Source: CAZART01 sp964487555
GTDB taxonomy: Bacteria; Bacteroidota; Rhodothermia; Rhodothermales; VXPQ01
Assembly (NCBI GenBank): GCA_964487555.1
Contig: CAZART010000138.1
Location: 1 to 12,617, forward strand
Direction: 5' to 3'
Length of the DNA stretch: 12,617 bases
This document shows, one piece after another, positions 5,772-12,617 of this stretch. A program made the position numbers and the translations under genes. The notes under the pieces were generated by a model. It saw only the letters and a list, made by a program, of their open reading frames with translations, searched no databases and had not been told where the DNA came from. Numbering within the stretch: the first letter of the stretch is position 1; every line of letters begins with the position of its first letter.

Positions 5772-6074
5772 TCATTTGCCCTCGAAAGATGAAAAATCCA
5801 CCGTTTTCAGATGCTCTAAGAAATCGGTCTGAAAATCTGCCAGCTTCTCTCGCACGGGCGAGAGATTTTTGGCGTCTACCGCCCGCCGCATGATCTCAAT
5901 GAGGTGAAGACGCTCATTGTGAAGGGCCACGAAATAGCCGACCAGTTCGTGCGGACCGAAGACCACGTGCCGTGACCCATCAGGCATCTCTACAAGCGCA
6001 CGGAGGCCTTCAGCCGTATTTTGAGCGCTCCATGGATAATGTCCCCACTCCGGATCGAAGTTGTAGTATTCCAT
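5772..6074 (-). CDS. Hypothetical protein, 100 aa
   Basis: I do not recognise the family. The protein starts MEYYNFDPEWGHYPW and has well-mixed composition: an aromatic N-terminus, a beta-like middle (SRHVVFGPHELVGYFVALHN) and an amphipathic helical end (EKLADFQTDFLEHLKTVDF). This looks like a real folded protein rather than a shadow frame, and no plus-strand gene competes. No signal peptide or membrane helix is seen. ATG at 6074 has no clear Shine-Dalgarno site. Another minus-strand ORF (5990-6304) overlaps its 5' end by 85 nt in another frame. Possibly the two are pieces of one frameshifted gene, or an upstream start has been lost. Confidence 0.5.
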   Translation of the reverse strand: MEYYNFDPEWGHYPWSAQNTAEGLRALVEMPDGSRHVVFGPHELVGYFVALHNERLHLIEIMRRAVDAKNLSPVREKLADFQTDFLEHLKTVDFSSFEGK

Positions 6075-6304
6075 TGCTTGTCGACGGATAGTTGTTTGAG
6101 TGAAGGGCCGTTTCCTTTGGCGAGTGGTGTATTGGACAACTCGTCGACGGATGCCCGTGTGACACGGAAGAAGTGATAATATGGATAACAGATGCTATAA
6201 TGAACCGCGAAGATGGCCCCTTTTTCCGAGCCCGTGGAAACGTGATCTAATGACTCGGAAAGCACCTCCATAATGCTGCGCGCGCCAGGTGCTTCGCTCT
6301 CCAC
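5990..6304 (-). CDS. Doubtful hypothetical ORF, possibly the 5' piece of a frameshifted gene
   Basis: GTG at 6304 opens a 104-aa frame. Its first ~70 residues (EVLSESLDHVS.., YSICYPYYHFFRVTRASVDEL) look more protein-like than the last ~30, which overlap the neighbouring ORF in another frame. No domain is recognised and no ribosome site is clear. It may be a decayed gene or noncoding DNA. Confidence 0.22.
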   Translation of the reverse strand: MESEAPGARSIMEVLSESLDHVSTGSEKGAIFAVHYSICYPYYHFFRVTRASVDELSNTPLAKGNGPSLKQLSVDKQWNTTTSIRSGDIIHGALKIRLKASVRL

Positions 6305-6446
6305 CTATTTAGTTGGCGTGCGGATAGTGCCCGAATGAACGAGTTCACCGACGATCAGATTATCAAGGCCGACTTCCTTTCCGGCCCTTTATTGTTGCAC
6401 CCCATTGCACGCGCGACGCGCCGGCTCGGAGCGGGTCGCGAACACT
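6305..6446. other. Intergenic stretch, no gene supported
   Basis: A 41-codon plus-strand ORF (6335-6460, starting MNEFTDDQIIK) is present but has no ribosome site and no recognised family. AAGGCCG..CGGCCCTTT (about 6369-6390) forms a short hairpin with a small T-run and could be a weak terminator. Nothing else is seen. Confidence 0.25.
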
Positions 6447-6533
6447 CTACCTGGGTTTAGGGATGGTGTTCGTTCGCACCGCCCAGCGCGTCCAGAGTTC
6501 GGCCATCTCCTCGACTCGCTGCGGCCTCTGTCT
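6447..6533 (-). pseudogene. Fragment resembling the C-terminal tail of an arylsulfatase
   Basis: One minus-strand frame ending at TAG (6447-6449) reads RPQRVEEMAELWTRWAVRTN and then TIPKPR. This resembles the final helix of sulfatases (RPERV..M..LW..WA.R..V.P). Only about 25-30 residues remain and no sulfatase core is upstream. It abuts a different protein remnant in another frame, so it is probably recombination debris. The match is to a short, low-information tail and is therefore tentative. Confidence 0.4.
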
Positions 6534-6545
6534 CCACCGCGTCGA

Positions 6546-6765
6546 CGGGGCTCAGGGCGAGCGACGTGATGGTAATGGACGTAAACGAATCCGGAGGAGC
6601 GACCTCGTTCTTCCAGAGCAGATCACCTTCTTTGGAGAGGCCGATCAAACACGCTGTTCCACTTTCCAGGTGATTTCCCGCCACGATCAGAACGTCGCTC
6701 GATCGGACCACGCCGACCGCGCCTGAGCAGTCATCGAATGTGGCTTCCCAGAGAAGAACCGGCAA
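6546..6765 (-). pseudogene. Remnant resembling a PQQ/WD40-type beta-propeller repeat protein
   Basis: The frame reads VLLWEATFDDCSGAVGVVRS, then VLIVAGNHLESGTACLIGLS and KEGDLLWKNEVAPP. The repeated (G-D-)LLW plus a valine-rich strand and AGN pattern is typical of PQQ-like or WD40-like beta-propeller blades. Only about 70 residues exist. The 5' side meets a stop without a good start (TTG at 6765), and the 3' side runs into the sulfatase-like tail in another frame. It is a gene fragment, not an intact gene. Confidence 0.45.
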
Positions 6766-6942
6766 GACCCTTCAGAGTCCCTGATCCGGGCGGGTTTCGG
6801 CGATGGATCGGAATCCTCTTTCGTGAATCCGCGCATCCGGAGGTTATGCCGTGCCGGTCTACGGGTCTAACGAGGACACCTTCTCGGATCGATCTTGAGA
6901 ACCGCCACCGCGAACGACGAGTTAACCTGGAGGACGTCCAAG

Positions 6943-7548
6943 ATGTATGCGAGCGGTAGAACCATGGATATCACCACCGACGCACCGGTACGTTATTTGC
7001 TCCACCGCTTTACGGTGGATGAATACTACCGGATGGCCGAAACCGGCATCCTTGACGAAGACGACCGCGTCGAGCTGATCGACGGTCAGATCCTGGTGAT
7101 GGAGCCGATCAGTCCGGAGCATGGCGGGCACACCATGGCACTTACTCATCTCTTTTCTTCGCTCGCCAGAGACCGGGCGCTTCTAAGCGTGCAAAATCCG
7201 ATTCAGATTGACGAGTACAATCATCCGCAACCCGACGTCGTCCTCTGCCGGCTTCGCGACGATTTCTACAAACGCAGCCATCCGGCACCATCCGACATTT
7301 ACCTCGTCGTCGAAGTCGCATGGACCTCCGCCGCCCGCGACCGCCGGCTGAAGATCGCGCTATACGGCCGCGCGGGCATCGTCGAGTTCTGGCTCGTCGA
7401 CATTCCCCATCGTACGTTGGAGGTCTACACCGAACCCTCCGACGACGGCTACGACCGCGTGGCGCGGCTCCGCGCCGGCTCGTCCGTTCGGCTCGCGGCT
7501 TTCAACGACATGGAAGTGCGGGTGGAGGATGTGGTGAGCCTGGATTGA
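6943..7548 (+). CDS. Uma2-family (DUF820) endonuclease-like protein
   Basis: The 201-aa protein matches the Uma2/DUF820 family, which has a PD-(D/E)xK nuclease fold. Visible hallmarks in order are FTVDEYYRMAETGIL, EDDRVELIDGQILVMEPIS, HGGHTMAL, PQPDVVL (catalytic Asp), DIYLVVEVAWTSAARDRRLK (Glu and downstream Lys) and YGRAGIVEFWLVDI. The usual length is 180-210 aa, so it looks complete. The start at 6943 is chosen because GGAGG (6929-6933) lies 9 nt upstream; ATG 6964 would be 7 codons shorter with no clear site. Family members are abundant in cyanobacteria and soil bacteria, often in accessory regions, and their biological role is unknown. It stands alone between gene debris and TA remnants. 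Confidence 0.9.
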   Translation: MYASGRTMDITTDAPVRYLLHRFTVDEYYRMAETGILDEDDRVELIDGQILVMEPISPEHGGHTMALTHLFSSLARDRALLSVQNPIQIDEYNHPQPDVVLCRLRDDFYKRSHPAPSDIYLVVEVAWTSAARDRRLKIALYGRAGIVEFWLVDIPHRTLEVYTEPSDDGYDRVARLRAGSSVRLAAFNDMEVRVEDVVSLD

Positions 7549-7569
7549 TTCCGTGATGAGACGGGCACC

Positions 7570-7583
7570 TCCTACCCGGGGAG
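7570..7583 (+). repeat. 14-nt exact copy of the tRNA-Asn 3' end (copy 5)
   Basis: TCCTACCCGGGGAG is identical to tRNA-Asn positions 60-73. Unlike copies 1-4 there is no GGTTCGA part upstream and no terminator downstream. It lies between the Uma2 gene and a decayed HEPN/MNT cluster, so the association with TA genes holds. The core is GC-rich and short, so chance is not excluded. Confidence 0.4.
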
Positions 7584-7686
7584 GGCGAGACGTCGATCTG
7601 CTGACGCGCCGGGGCGTTGAGGCAAGTCGTAATCCGATTCGGCGAGATGCTATCTTGAAATCCGCTCAGATTCTCTACAAGGCGGC

Positions 7687-7908
7687 ATGATTTCTCAACG
7701 CGATGAGGCTCACCTCCGCGACATTTTGCGAGCCGCGGAACTGATTGATCGGTTTGCCGGCGAGACGGATACCGCCGACTTCAAAGTTGACGAATTCTCA
7801 CAGTCGGCGATTCTCCATCAGTTTCTCGTCCTCGGCGAAGCAACTAAACGCCTTTCTCAGTCTTTTCGTAGCGAGCATCCGGTCTCTGGCAGCGACATTG
7901 ATATCTAG
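7687..7908 (+). pseudogene. Chimeric ORF: HepT N-terminus fused to MNT fragment
   Basis: This is a 73-aa ORF. Residues 1-65 (MISQRDEAHLRDILRAAELI ... VLGEATKRLSQSFRSEHP) are a typical HepT/DUF86 start up to the point where MRNxLVH (the RNase RxxxxH) should follow. Instead the frame continues VSGSDIDI and stops at TAG. VSGSDIDI is the DxD segment of an MNT nucleotidyltransferase, whose continuation LVEFSEPVGF is found one base out of frame immediately after. The HepT C-terminus and MNT N-terminus (GS motif) are both gone. AAGG (about 7679-7682) may be its ribosome site. The product should lack both activities. Confidence 0.8.
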
Positions 7909-8057
7909 TCGAGTTCAGCGAGCCCGTGGGGTTCGAGGTGGCCGACCTCGCGTTCGAACTCGAAGACTTGCCGGGTCACAAGGTAGATCTAGTACCTTCG
8001 GGCGCTATTCTTGAGCGCCTACGTCTGTATGTGGAAAAGGACCTCGTCCGTGTCTGA
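7888..8057 (+). pseudogene. MNT nucleotidyltransferase C-terminal remnant, frameshifted
   Basis: Adding one nucleotide at the TAG (7906-7908, ATC-TAG-TC in place of ATC-CTA-GTC) restores a continuous MNT sequence: GSDIDI, LVEFSEPVGFEVADLAFELE, DLPGHKVDLVPSGAILERLR and LYVEKDLVRV, then TGA at 8055-8057. The DxD and the third Asp (KVDLV) are present, but the N-terminal GS motif is lost at the fusion with HepT. The stop overlaps the GTG of the next hepT fragment, preserving the native MNT-hepT order. Confidence 0.78.
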
Positions 8058-8181
8058 ACGCGATCCCGGGATCTTAGTCAACGACATGTTCGAAACCATC
8101 AAGCGAATCCGTGGCGTACACGAAGGGAATGAGCTTCGACCAGTTCCGTCTTTTCAGATCTATTACCGTATTCTCCATTAA
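8050..8181 (+). pseudogene. HepT N-terminal remnant
   Basis: GTG at 8050 overlaps the MNT stop (GTGTCTGA), as in coupled MNT/HepT operons. Residues 1-24 (SERDPGILVNDMFETIKRIR) are a recognisable HepT start. The next ~19 residues (EGNELRPVPSFQIYYRILH) do not fit the family, and TAA follows at 8179-8181. The gene is cut to 43 aa from about 110 and has no RxxxxH motif, so it cannot be a working toxin. Confidence 0.7.
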
Positions 8182-8522
8182 CGGACGTGCGATCGCCTCC
8201 ATTTGTTCGGCGGTCGGAAACGGCCGCATTCGTAAATTGCGAACCCGTTGTAGCCTCCAGAGGACCTGCGGCTGAACAATCCGACATCGGACTCGAAGTA
8301 ACGGCCGTGCAAACGTGTACTCTCGGGGCGCATTTCGAAACGGCGTCCTGTACTTTGGACTATGCTTGTATTTCAGATGCCCGCGAGGTTGATGCTGCTC
8401 GTCGAACGGACAGGTTATCGAGGTCCACCTGCCATTTCCGACACCGGCGCCTGAGTACCTTCGGTTATCTGATAAAAGGATACGGACCAGACGATCGGAA
8501 ATGCTCCTAATTCGCTTCGGAA
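8182..8522. other. Intergenic region before kinase 2
   Basis: There are about 340 nt without a supported gene. The plus-strand ORF that spans it has no ribosome site or recognisable content. The promoter of kinase 2 should lie here. AT-richer spots at TTGGACTATGCTTG (about 8356) and TTATCTGATAAAAG (about 8464) are possibilities, but no -35/-10 pair is convincing. Confidence 0.3.
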
Positions 8523-11500
8523 ATGGATCGTATCGGTCGACACGAGCTGAGAGAATGGGTCGAACGGACGTGGGAAAGGCCGCCCGAGGAGCGCTCTGCG
8601 TTTCTGGAAAAACAATGCGCGGATGATTCGATTCGCGCAGAGGTCGAGCAACTTCTGGCCGCGTACGACGAGGGTTCAGGTTACTTCAAATCTCTGGATG
8701 CTCTTCACTCTTATCTTGATGATCTGGGTCGAGACGAACGTCAGAGGACCAGAAGGCATAAGACCGTGGATCCGTATGGCCTGGTTGGACAGACGGTCTC
8801 GCATTACAAGATCAACTCGGTTATCGGCGCCGGCGGCATGGGCGTCGTGTACGAAGCCTACGACCCGAGGCTGGAAAGGGTCGTCGCGCTAAAGCTTCTT
8901 TCTCCAACCTACAATCAGGACGAAGAGGGGCGTCGGCGATTATTTAATGAGGCGCGTGTAGCATCTTCACTGGATCACCCGAACGTTCTCACGATTCTCG
9001 ACATCGGTGAAGCGCACGGCTTGCTGTTCATCGCGATGGCCTTCTGCGAGGGTGAAACGCTCGCCGAACGCCTCGACCGAGGTCCGCTGCCGCAAGCTGA
9101 AGCGCTCGACATCGCGGTGCAGATTGGACGCGGACTTGCTGCCGCCCATAAAAAGGGTATCGTGCATCGCGACATCAAGCCCGCGAACATCATGGTTACG
9201 CCGCAGGGTGTAGTCAAAATCGTCGATTTCGGGCTAGCCAAACTTGCTGATCTGGGAATTACGCGGACAGGGCTCATCGTAGGCTCGCCCGCATATATGT
9301 CGCCCGAACAGGTGCGTGGGGACGAGGTAGACTACCACACCGATCTCTGGGCGCTTGGTACGGTGCTGTACGAGATGCTTGCCGGGAGGCCGGCCTTCGT
9401 GGGGGATTTCCCGCATGCGATCCTTTACTCCGTACTGTACGGCGATCCCGATTGCGATGCACTCGGAGAGGCTCCGCGGCCGATCAGGGATCTGATATCC
9501 TCGTTACTTACTAAGGATCGTGACGACCGGATATCATCGGCCGACGCCGCCGTCTCGGCCCTGCAGCAGATCTCATCGACCGGGTCATTAGCTACGGGCA
9601 GCCAGACGTCGCGCGCACTCCTGGTCCGATACGGCGCGGCGGCAGCACTCCTCATTCTGCTCCTTATGCTTGTGATCTCGCCGATTTTTTCGGAGCCCAG
9701 CGTGGAACTCTCGCCGGGTGCCTACGTGCTGGTTTCCGAATTCGAGAACAATACGCGGGAGTCGGTTCTTGATAACTCTTTAGCCGAGGCCCTGCGCGTC
9801 TCGCTACGGCAGTCACCTCACGTAAACCTCTTTCCGTCACAGAGTGTCGCGGCCGCGCAAACCCGAATGCGGCTGCCGGCTGGTCACCGACTGGACCTGC
9901 AGACGGCCGTGGAGCTTGCAAGGCGGGAAGGGATACCGGTCGTTGTGGGCGGCTCGATCGATCGCCTGGGGGACGAATTCGTCGTAACGTGCCGACTTGT
10001 GAGCGCCCGCACGGGAGAGACGTTGCGGATCCGTCATGCTGTGGTCGAGCGCATTGAAGACGTACTCGGCAAGGTCGACCGTCTCTATCGTGAGGTTCGC
10101 GTCGATCTGGGCGAATCTATAGCACTCACAGACTCCAGTGCGCCGCTAGACCACGTAACGACTTCATCAATCGAAGCGCTCGAGCTCTTCTCCGAGGCCA
10201 ACGTACTCGTCCAGGAGGGCAAAGTCGAGGATGCCGTCCGGCTGCTTGAAGCCGCGGTAGAGCTCGATTCCATGTTCGCCGCGGCGATGGACCGACTCGC
10301 GATGCACTACCGGCAGCTGGGGAGGTTCGACAGAGCGGTCTATTATCACGAACGTCTCCTACCGCTACTCGATCGCGTCACCGACGAAGAGCGCTTCATG
10401 ATCCTCACAAATTTCTACGGACAGCGGTTCGAGATGGATTATGACCGCGCTTTCGAGTATGCGCGCGAGTGGGCAGCAAGGTATTCCAACAATGCCGACG
10501 CGTTCGCATGGCTCGGCCACCTTGCCATGTTTGTTGGCGACACGGAGACGGCCATCCGGTCGAATCAGCGGGCTTCACTGCTGAATCCCTCGTATACCGG
10601 CGTACTGCTTGCGAATTCGGCGTTTGCGCAGGCGCTCGAAGGCAATGCCGATGCTGCGCTGGGCCTGTTTCGAAGAAGCAAACGCTATGAGGGAGACAAT
10701 GCCCCTCTGTTCGGCTTCATCGCCCAGAGCCACTGGCTGCGAGCGGACTTCGACTCGGCGGAATTCGTTTTTAACTCGATCCTACCCGATGCGGGCGACC
10801 TCAGGAAGAAAAAGACGCAAGCACACCTGGCGGCACTTCACCTCTTCCGAGGTCAGCTAGGGCGCGCAGGTAAGCATGTCGAGGCAGGTCTTGCCGAATG
10901 CAAGCGAACTTCCAGCCCCGATCAGGAGTCTTATTTTCATGCTTTGGCCGCCGAAATTGCGATCGGACGTGGCGATATGCCCGCGGCACGAACGGCGTTG
11001 CAGGAAGCCGTTCGCTTGAGCCAATCTCCCCATCTCGATCTTGCTCTTGCCGGTGCGCGCCTGGCCGACGTCGGGTCCCCTGCGGAGGCGCGGGATGCCC
11101 TTTCGCGGCTTGCAGGAGCGACAGGCAGAGACCCCTATTTTACACGGCGTAAGGCGTCAATGGAGCACTACCTTGCCGGATCGATTTTCTATGCTAATGC
11201 TCAGTTCAGAGCCGCAGCAACGGAATTCTCAGAAGTGAAAGAAATGTATCGCGGAGATCCTGTCTATCTGCTCGCCCTCCGGCGAAGCGCCGATGTTTTG
11301 GCCCGGACGCAGTCGGATCCCGCTGTCAAAGGATATCAAGCGTTGCTCGAGCGTCGAGGGGAGGCGGTTATGGCATTCCTGCCAATTGTGCGCGATGGAG
11401 GAATCTGGACGAGCCGCCTCTGGCCAGAGGTTCACCTGGAGCTTGGACGAATTTATTCACGCGAGAGTGAGCATCGTCTTGCTATGCGCCATCTCACGGC

Positions 11501-11606
11501 GGCAGCAGAGATATGGAAAGAGGCGGACTCAGACTACATGCCGGCAGCGGAGGCGAGGGCGCTGCTTTCCCAGGTGAGAACGGCCATGACACTGGAGCCT
11601 AACTAA
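8523..11606 (+). CDS. Membrane Ser/Thr protein kinase with TolB-like and long TPR region (kinase 2)
   Basis: This 1027-aa protein has the same architecture as kinase 1 but an extra N-terminal segment of about 90 residues (PPEERSAFLEKQC..IRAEVEQLLAAYDE), a conserved leader in many kinases of this class. The kinase domain spans about 95-350: GAGGMG (102-107), Lys124, Glu143, HRDIKPAN (215-222, catalytic Asp217), DFG (235-237) and SPE (260-262). One membrane helix lies at about 371-389. A TolB-like domain (about 398-520: YVLVSEFENNTRESVLDNSL.., VVVGGSIDRLGDEFVV) is followed by many TPR-like repeats to about 1020. All catalytic residues are present. ATG 8523 is kept because the leader begins there; the Shine-Dalgarno site is weak. 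A lipoprotein gene follows after 26 nt, probably in the same operon. Confidence 0.94.
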   Translation: MDRIGRHELREWVERTWERPPEERSAFLEKQCADDSIRAEVEQLLAAYDEGSGYFKSLDALHSYLDDLGRDERQRTRRHKTVDPYGLVGQTVSHYKINSVIGAGGMGVVYEAYDPRLERVVALKLLSPTYNQDEEGRRRLFNEARVASSLDHPNVLTILDIGEAHGLLFIAMAFCEGETLAERLDRGPLPQAEALDIAVQIGRGLAAAHKKGIVHRDIKPANIMVTPQGVVKIVDFGLAKLADLGITRTGLIVGSPAYMSPEQVRGDEVDYHTDLWALGTVLYEMLAGRPAFVGDFPHAILYSVLYGDPDCDALGEAPRPIRDLISSLLTKDRDDRISSADAAVSALQQISSTGSLATGSQTSRALLVRYGAAAALLILLLMLVISPIFSEPSVELSPGAYVLVSEFENNTRESVLDNSLAEALRVSLRQSPHVNLFPSQSVAAAQTRMRLPAGHRLDLQTAVELARREGIPVVVGGSIDRLGDEFVVTCRLVSARTGETLRIRHAVVERIEDVLGKVDRLYREVRVDLGESIALTDSSAPLDHVTTSSIEALELFSEANVLVQEGKVEDAVRLLEAAVELDSMFAAAMDRLAMHYRQLGRFDRAVYYHERLLPLLDRVTDEERFMILTNFYGQRFEMDYDRAFEYAREWAARYSNNADAFAWLGHLAMFVGDTETAIRSNQRASLLNPSYTGVLLANSAFAQALEGNADAALGLFRRSKRYEGDNAPLFGFIAQSHWLRADFDSAEFVFNSILPDAGDLRKKKTQAHLAALHLFRGQLGRAGKHVEAGLAECKRTSSPDQESYFHALAAEIAIGRGDMPAARTALQEAVRLSQSPHLDLALAGARLADVGSPAEARDALSRLAGATGRDPYFTRRKASMEHYLAGSIFYANAQFRAAATEFSEVKEMYRGDPVYLLALRRSADVLARTQSDPAVKGYQALLERRGEAVMAFLPIVRDGGIWTSRLWPEVHLELGRIYSRESEHRLAMRHLTAAAEIWKEADSDYMPAAEARALLSQVRTAMTLEPN

Positions 11607-11616
11607 ATCGCTTCAC

Positions 11617-11626
11617 AAAGGAGGAA
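11617..11626 (+). promoter_or_regulatory. Strong ribosome binding site of the lipoprotein gene
   Basis: AAAGGAGGAA lies 6 nt before ATG 11633. It is the best Shine-Dalgarno sequence in the window, suggesting the lipoprotein is translated much more strongly than the kinase. Confidence 0.8.
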
Positions 11627-11632
11627 CGCACG

Positions 11633-12067
11633 ATGAAATTTACCCTCTCGGCTGCCACCGCGGCGACGTTTTGGATCATTCTCCTCACGATAGTGGCTGC
11701 CTGCGAAACCGGAGATGGAACACAGGATTCGGCTGATACCATGGCGGTAGCAGGCGAATCGGCACAGATGGGGACGCTCATCGTCGATGCACAGGGCGAA
11801 TTTGACGACTCACTTTACGTCGAGGTAACAGGCCCCGGCGATTACCAATTCATCGACCCGCCCTGCAGCTGCTGCCCCCCGATGACCTGTTTTCTCAGGC
11901 TGGACAGCCTGGAATTTGGGGAGTACACAGTAGATGCGAGAGGGCCGGACTCTCTGTATCGTGAAACCGCCGGGGCGGAGGGTCAACTCATGCTCGTTTA
12001 TTCGACTTCGACGACGCTCACTGCCGAGGAGCCTGTGGATACGATAATGGTGACGCTGGGTCAGTGA
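11633..12067 (+). CDS. Lipoprotein with cysteine cluster, partner of kinase 2
   Basis: The 144-aa protein has a lipoprotein signal peptide: hydrophobic WIILLTIVAAC with lipobox VAAC and lipidated Cys24. A low-complexity acidic linker (25-45) follows, then a beta-rich domain: GTLIVDAQGEFDDSLYVEVTG.., LDSLEFGEYTVDARGPD and a C-terminal strand (TIMVTLGQ). The GTL..V..L..GEYTV pattern is reminiscent of PEGA or carboxypeptidase-regulatory-like beta sandwiches; this is tentative. A loop carries Cys78, Cys80, Cys81 and Cys86 (CSCCPPMTC). It lies 26 nt after kinase 2 with a strong ribosome site, so it is probably co-transcribed. It could sense or bind something at the cell surface for the kinase. I know of no named family. 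Confidence 0.8.
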   Translation: MKFTLSAATAATFWIILLTIVAACETGDGTQDSADTMAVAGESAQMGTLIVDAQGEFDDSLYVEVTGPGDYQFIDPPCSCCPPMTCFLRLDSLEFGEYTVDARGPDSLYRETAGAEGQLMLVYSTSTTLTAEEPVDTIMVTLGQ

Positions 12068-12330
12068 TCTACCCGCCACTGAGTCCCGTCGCGCGCGTTC
12101 GCTAGAGGCACTCCAGCGCAGATCGTCGCGACCTTAAAACAGGCAGGCAGGAGCGATCTGAGTTCGCGCGTCTTGAGGAGGCGCTGCGAGAGAGCGAGGC
12201 CCGCGCCCGCGCCGTCTCCATAGAGTCAGCGACACTTCCTGCCGGCTGGGAAGATCGAACAGTAATCTCCACGGTATTCTCCGTCTTCACCCCCATCGGG
12301 ATGAGTTCCGCCGACGCCCCGTCGAAGCAT
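12068..12330. other. Intergenic region between lipoprotein and hydrolase genes
   Basis: The two flanking genes converge here. No terminator is obvious and no ORF is convincing on either strand. A plus-strand frame reading RLEEALRESEARARA is present, but it has no start and runs antisense into the hydrolase gene. Confidence 0.3.
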
Positions 12331-12617
12331 TCATCCGCTCGGCAAGCTCCGGAGAAACTCCTTCATTGCCGTGATCGTCTCCTGCGGAGCGCTCATGTGC
12401 GGGCAGTGACTGGCGACATCCAGCACGCGGAATGAGCTTCCGGGCACTCTATCCGCTGTGTATTTGCCCACCTGCACAGGCGCGATGACGTCGTCGGCGC
12501 ACTGCAGGACCAAACTCGGAATGCGCAGCCTCGGAAGATGCTCCCGGCTATCGGACAGGAAGGTGACTTCGGCGAATTCGCGAGCGACCACCGGATCGGT
12601 GGAACAGAAGCTCTTTT
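12331..12617 (-). CDS. Alpha/beta hydrolase, RsbQ-like, 3' part only
   Basis: The frame runs off the right edge of the window, so the 5' part and nucleophile serine are not seen. The visible ~95 residues start KSFCSTDPVAREFAEVTFLS and include DSREHLPRLRIPSLVLQCAD, then DVIAPVQVGKY (catalytic-Asp loop) and SHCPHMSAP (catalytic His region), ending ..FLRSLPSG and TGA (12331-12333). The FCSTDP..FAEVTFLSD and DVIAPVQVG motifs fit the RsbQ group. RsbQ is the hydrolase that works with PAS-containing RsbP in the energy-stress branch of sigma-B control in Bacillus, and relatives in other phyla pair with PAS-domain signalling proteins. That role is inferred. The true start lies outside; GTG at 12591 is not the start. 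Confidence 0.88.
   Translation of the reverse strand, partial: KSFCSTDPVVAREFAEVTFLSDSREHLPRLRIPSLVLQCADDVIAPVQVGKYTADRVPGSSFRVLDVASHCPHMSAPQETITAMKEFLRSLPSG

Noticed and set aside
6335..6460. 41-aa plus-strand ORF starting MNEFTDDQIIK
   Set aside because: There is no ribosome site, no family recognised, and the surroundings are decayed DNA. It cannot be told from chance.
8187..8510. 107-aa plus-strand ORF before kinase 2
   Set aside because: It has no ribosome site and no recognisable motif. Composition is irregular and it lies where the kinase promoter should be.
12102..12330. Short ORFs or a PAS-linker-like fragment (RLEEALRESEARARA) between lipoprotein and hydrolase
   Set aside because: There is no start codon in the plus frame, which continues antisense through the hydrolase. 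The minus ORF is Ser/Arg-rich with no domain. The coiled-coil-like stretch is too short to assign.

Overview
The window looks like a GC-rich, accessory-dense stretch of a bacterial chromosome. Two very large Ser/Thr kinases with the layout kinase, one membrane helix, TolB-like domain, TPR repeats suggest a Gemmatimonadota- or Acidobacteriota-like organism. That is inference from gene style only; nothing here fixes the taxon.

Layout. (1) 2-76: a complete tRNA-Asn(GTT) with encoded CCA and a strong intrinsic terminator. (2) 228-2725: a run of small toxin-antitoxin (TA) modules, all on the minus strand and pointing toward the tRNA. They are a Fic/Doc toxin with an RHH-like antitoxin, an intact HEPN/MNT pair, and an intact MNT antitoxin whose HepT partner has lost its middle. 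Between and after them lie short repeats resembling the 3' end of the tRNA-Asn gene, three of them followed by an intrinsic terminator (1121-1195, 2081-2108, 2166-2246, 2864-2931). A further 14-nt exact copy lies at 7570-7583. (3) 3201-5564: kinase 1 (+). (4) 5565-6940: low-density, decayed DNA with one or two hypothetical minus-strand ORFs and what looks like a beta-propeller fragment joined to a sulfatase-like tail. (5) 6943-7548: a Uma2-family (DUF820) nuclease-like gene. (6) 7687-8181: a chain of broken HEPN/MNT genes: a HepT N-terminus fused to the middle of an MNT gene, a 1-nt frameshift, the rest of the MNT gene, then the N-terminus of another HepT. (7) 8523-12067: kinase 2 (+) in an apparent operon with a cysteine-containing lipoprotein. 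(8) 12331-12617: the 3' part of an RsbQ-like alpha/beta hydrolase (-), cut by the window edge.

How it fits together. The left 7.6-8.2 kb reads as a tRNA-Asn-linked hotspot in which small TA units have accumulated, recombined with each other and partly decayed. The tRNA-3'-derived repeats are possible attachment-site or recombination scars, but no integrase or transposase is visible. The right third is a signalling unit: a membrane kinase with an exposed TolB/TPR region, a surface lipoprotein, and part of an RsbQ-like stress-signalling hydrolase. The most novel-looking point is the repeated association of a tRNA-3'-like repeat (often with a terminator) and a TA module, together with the hybrid TA remnants.
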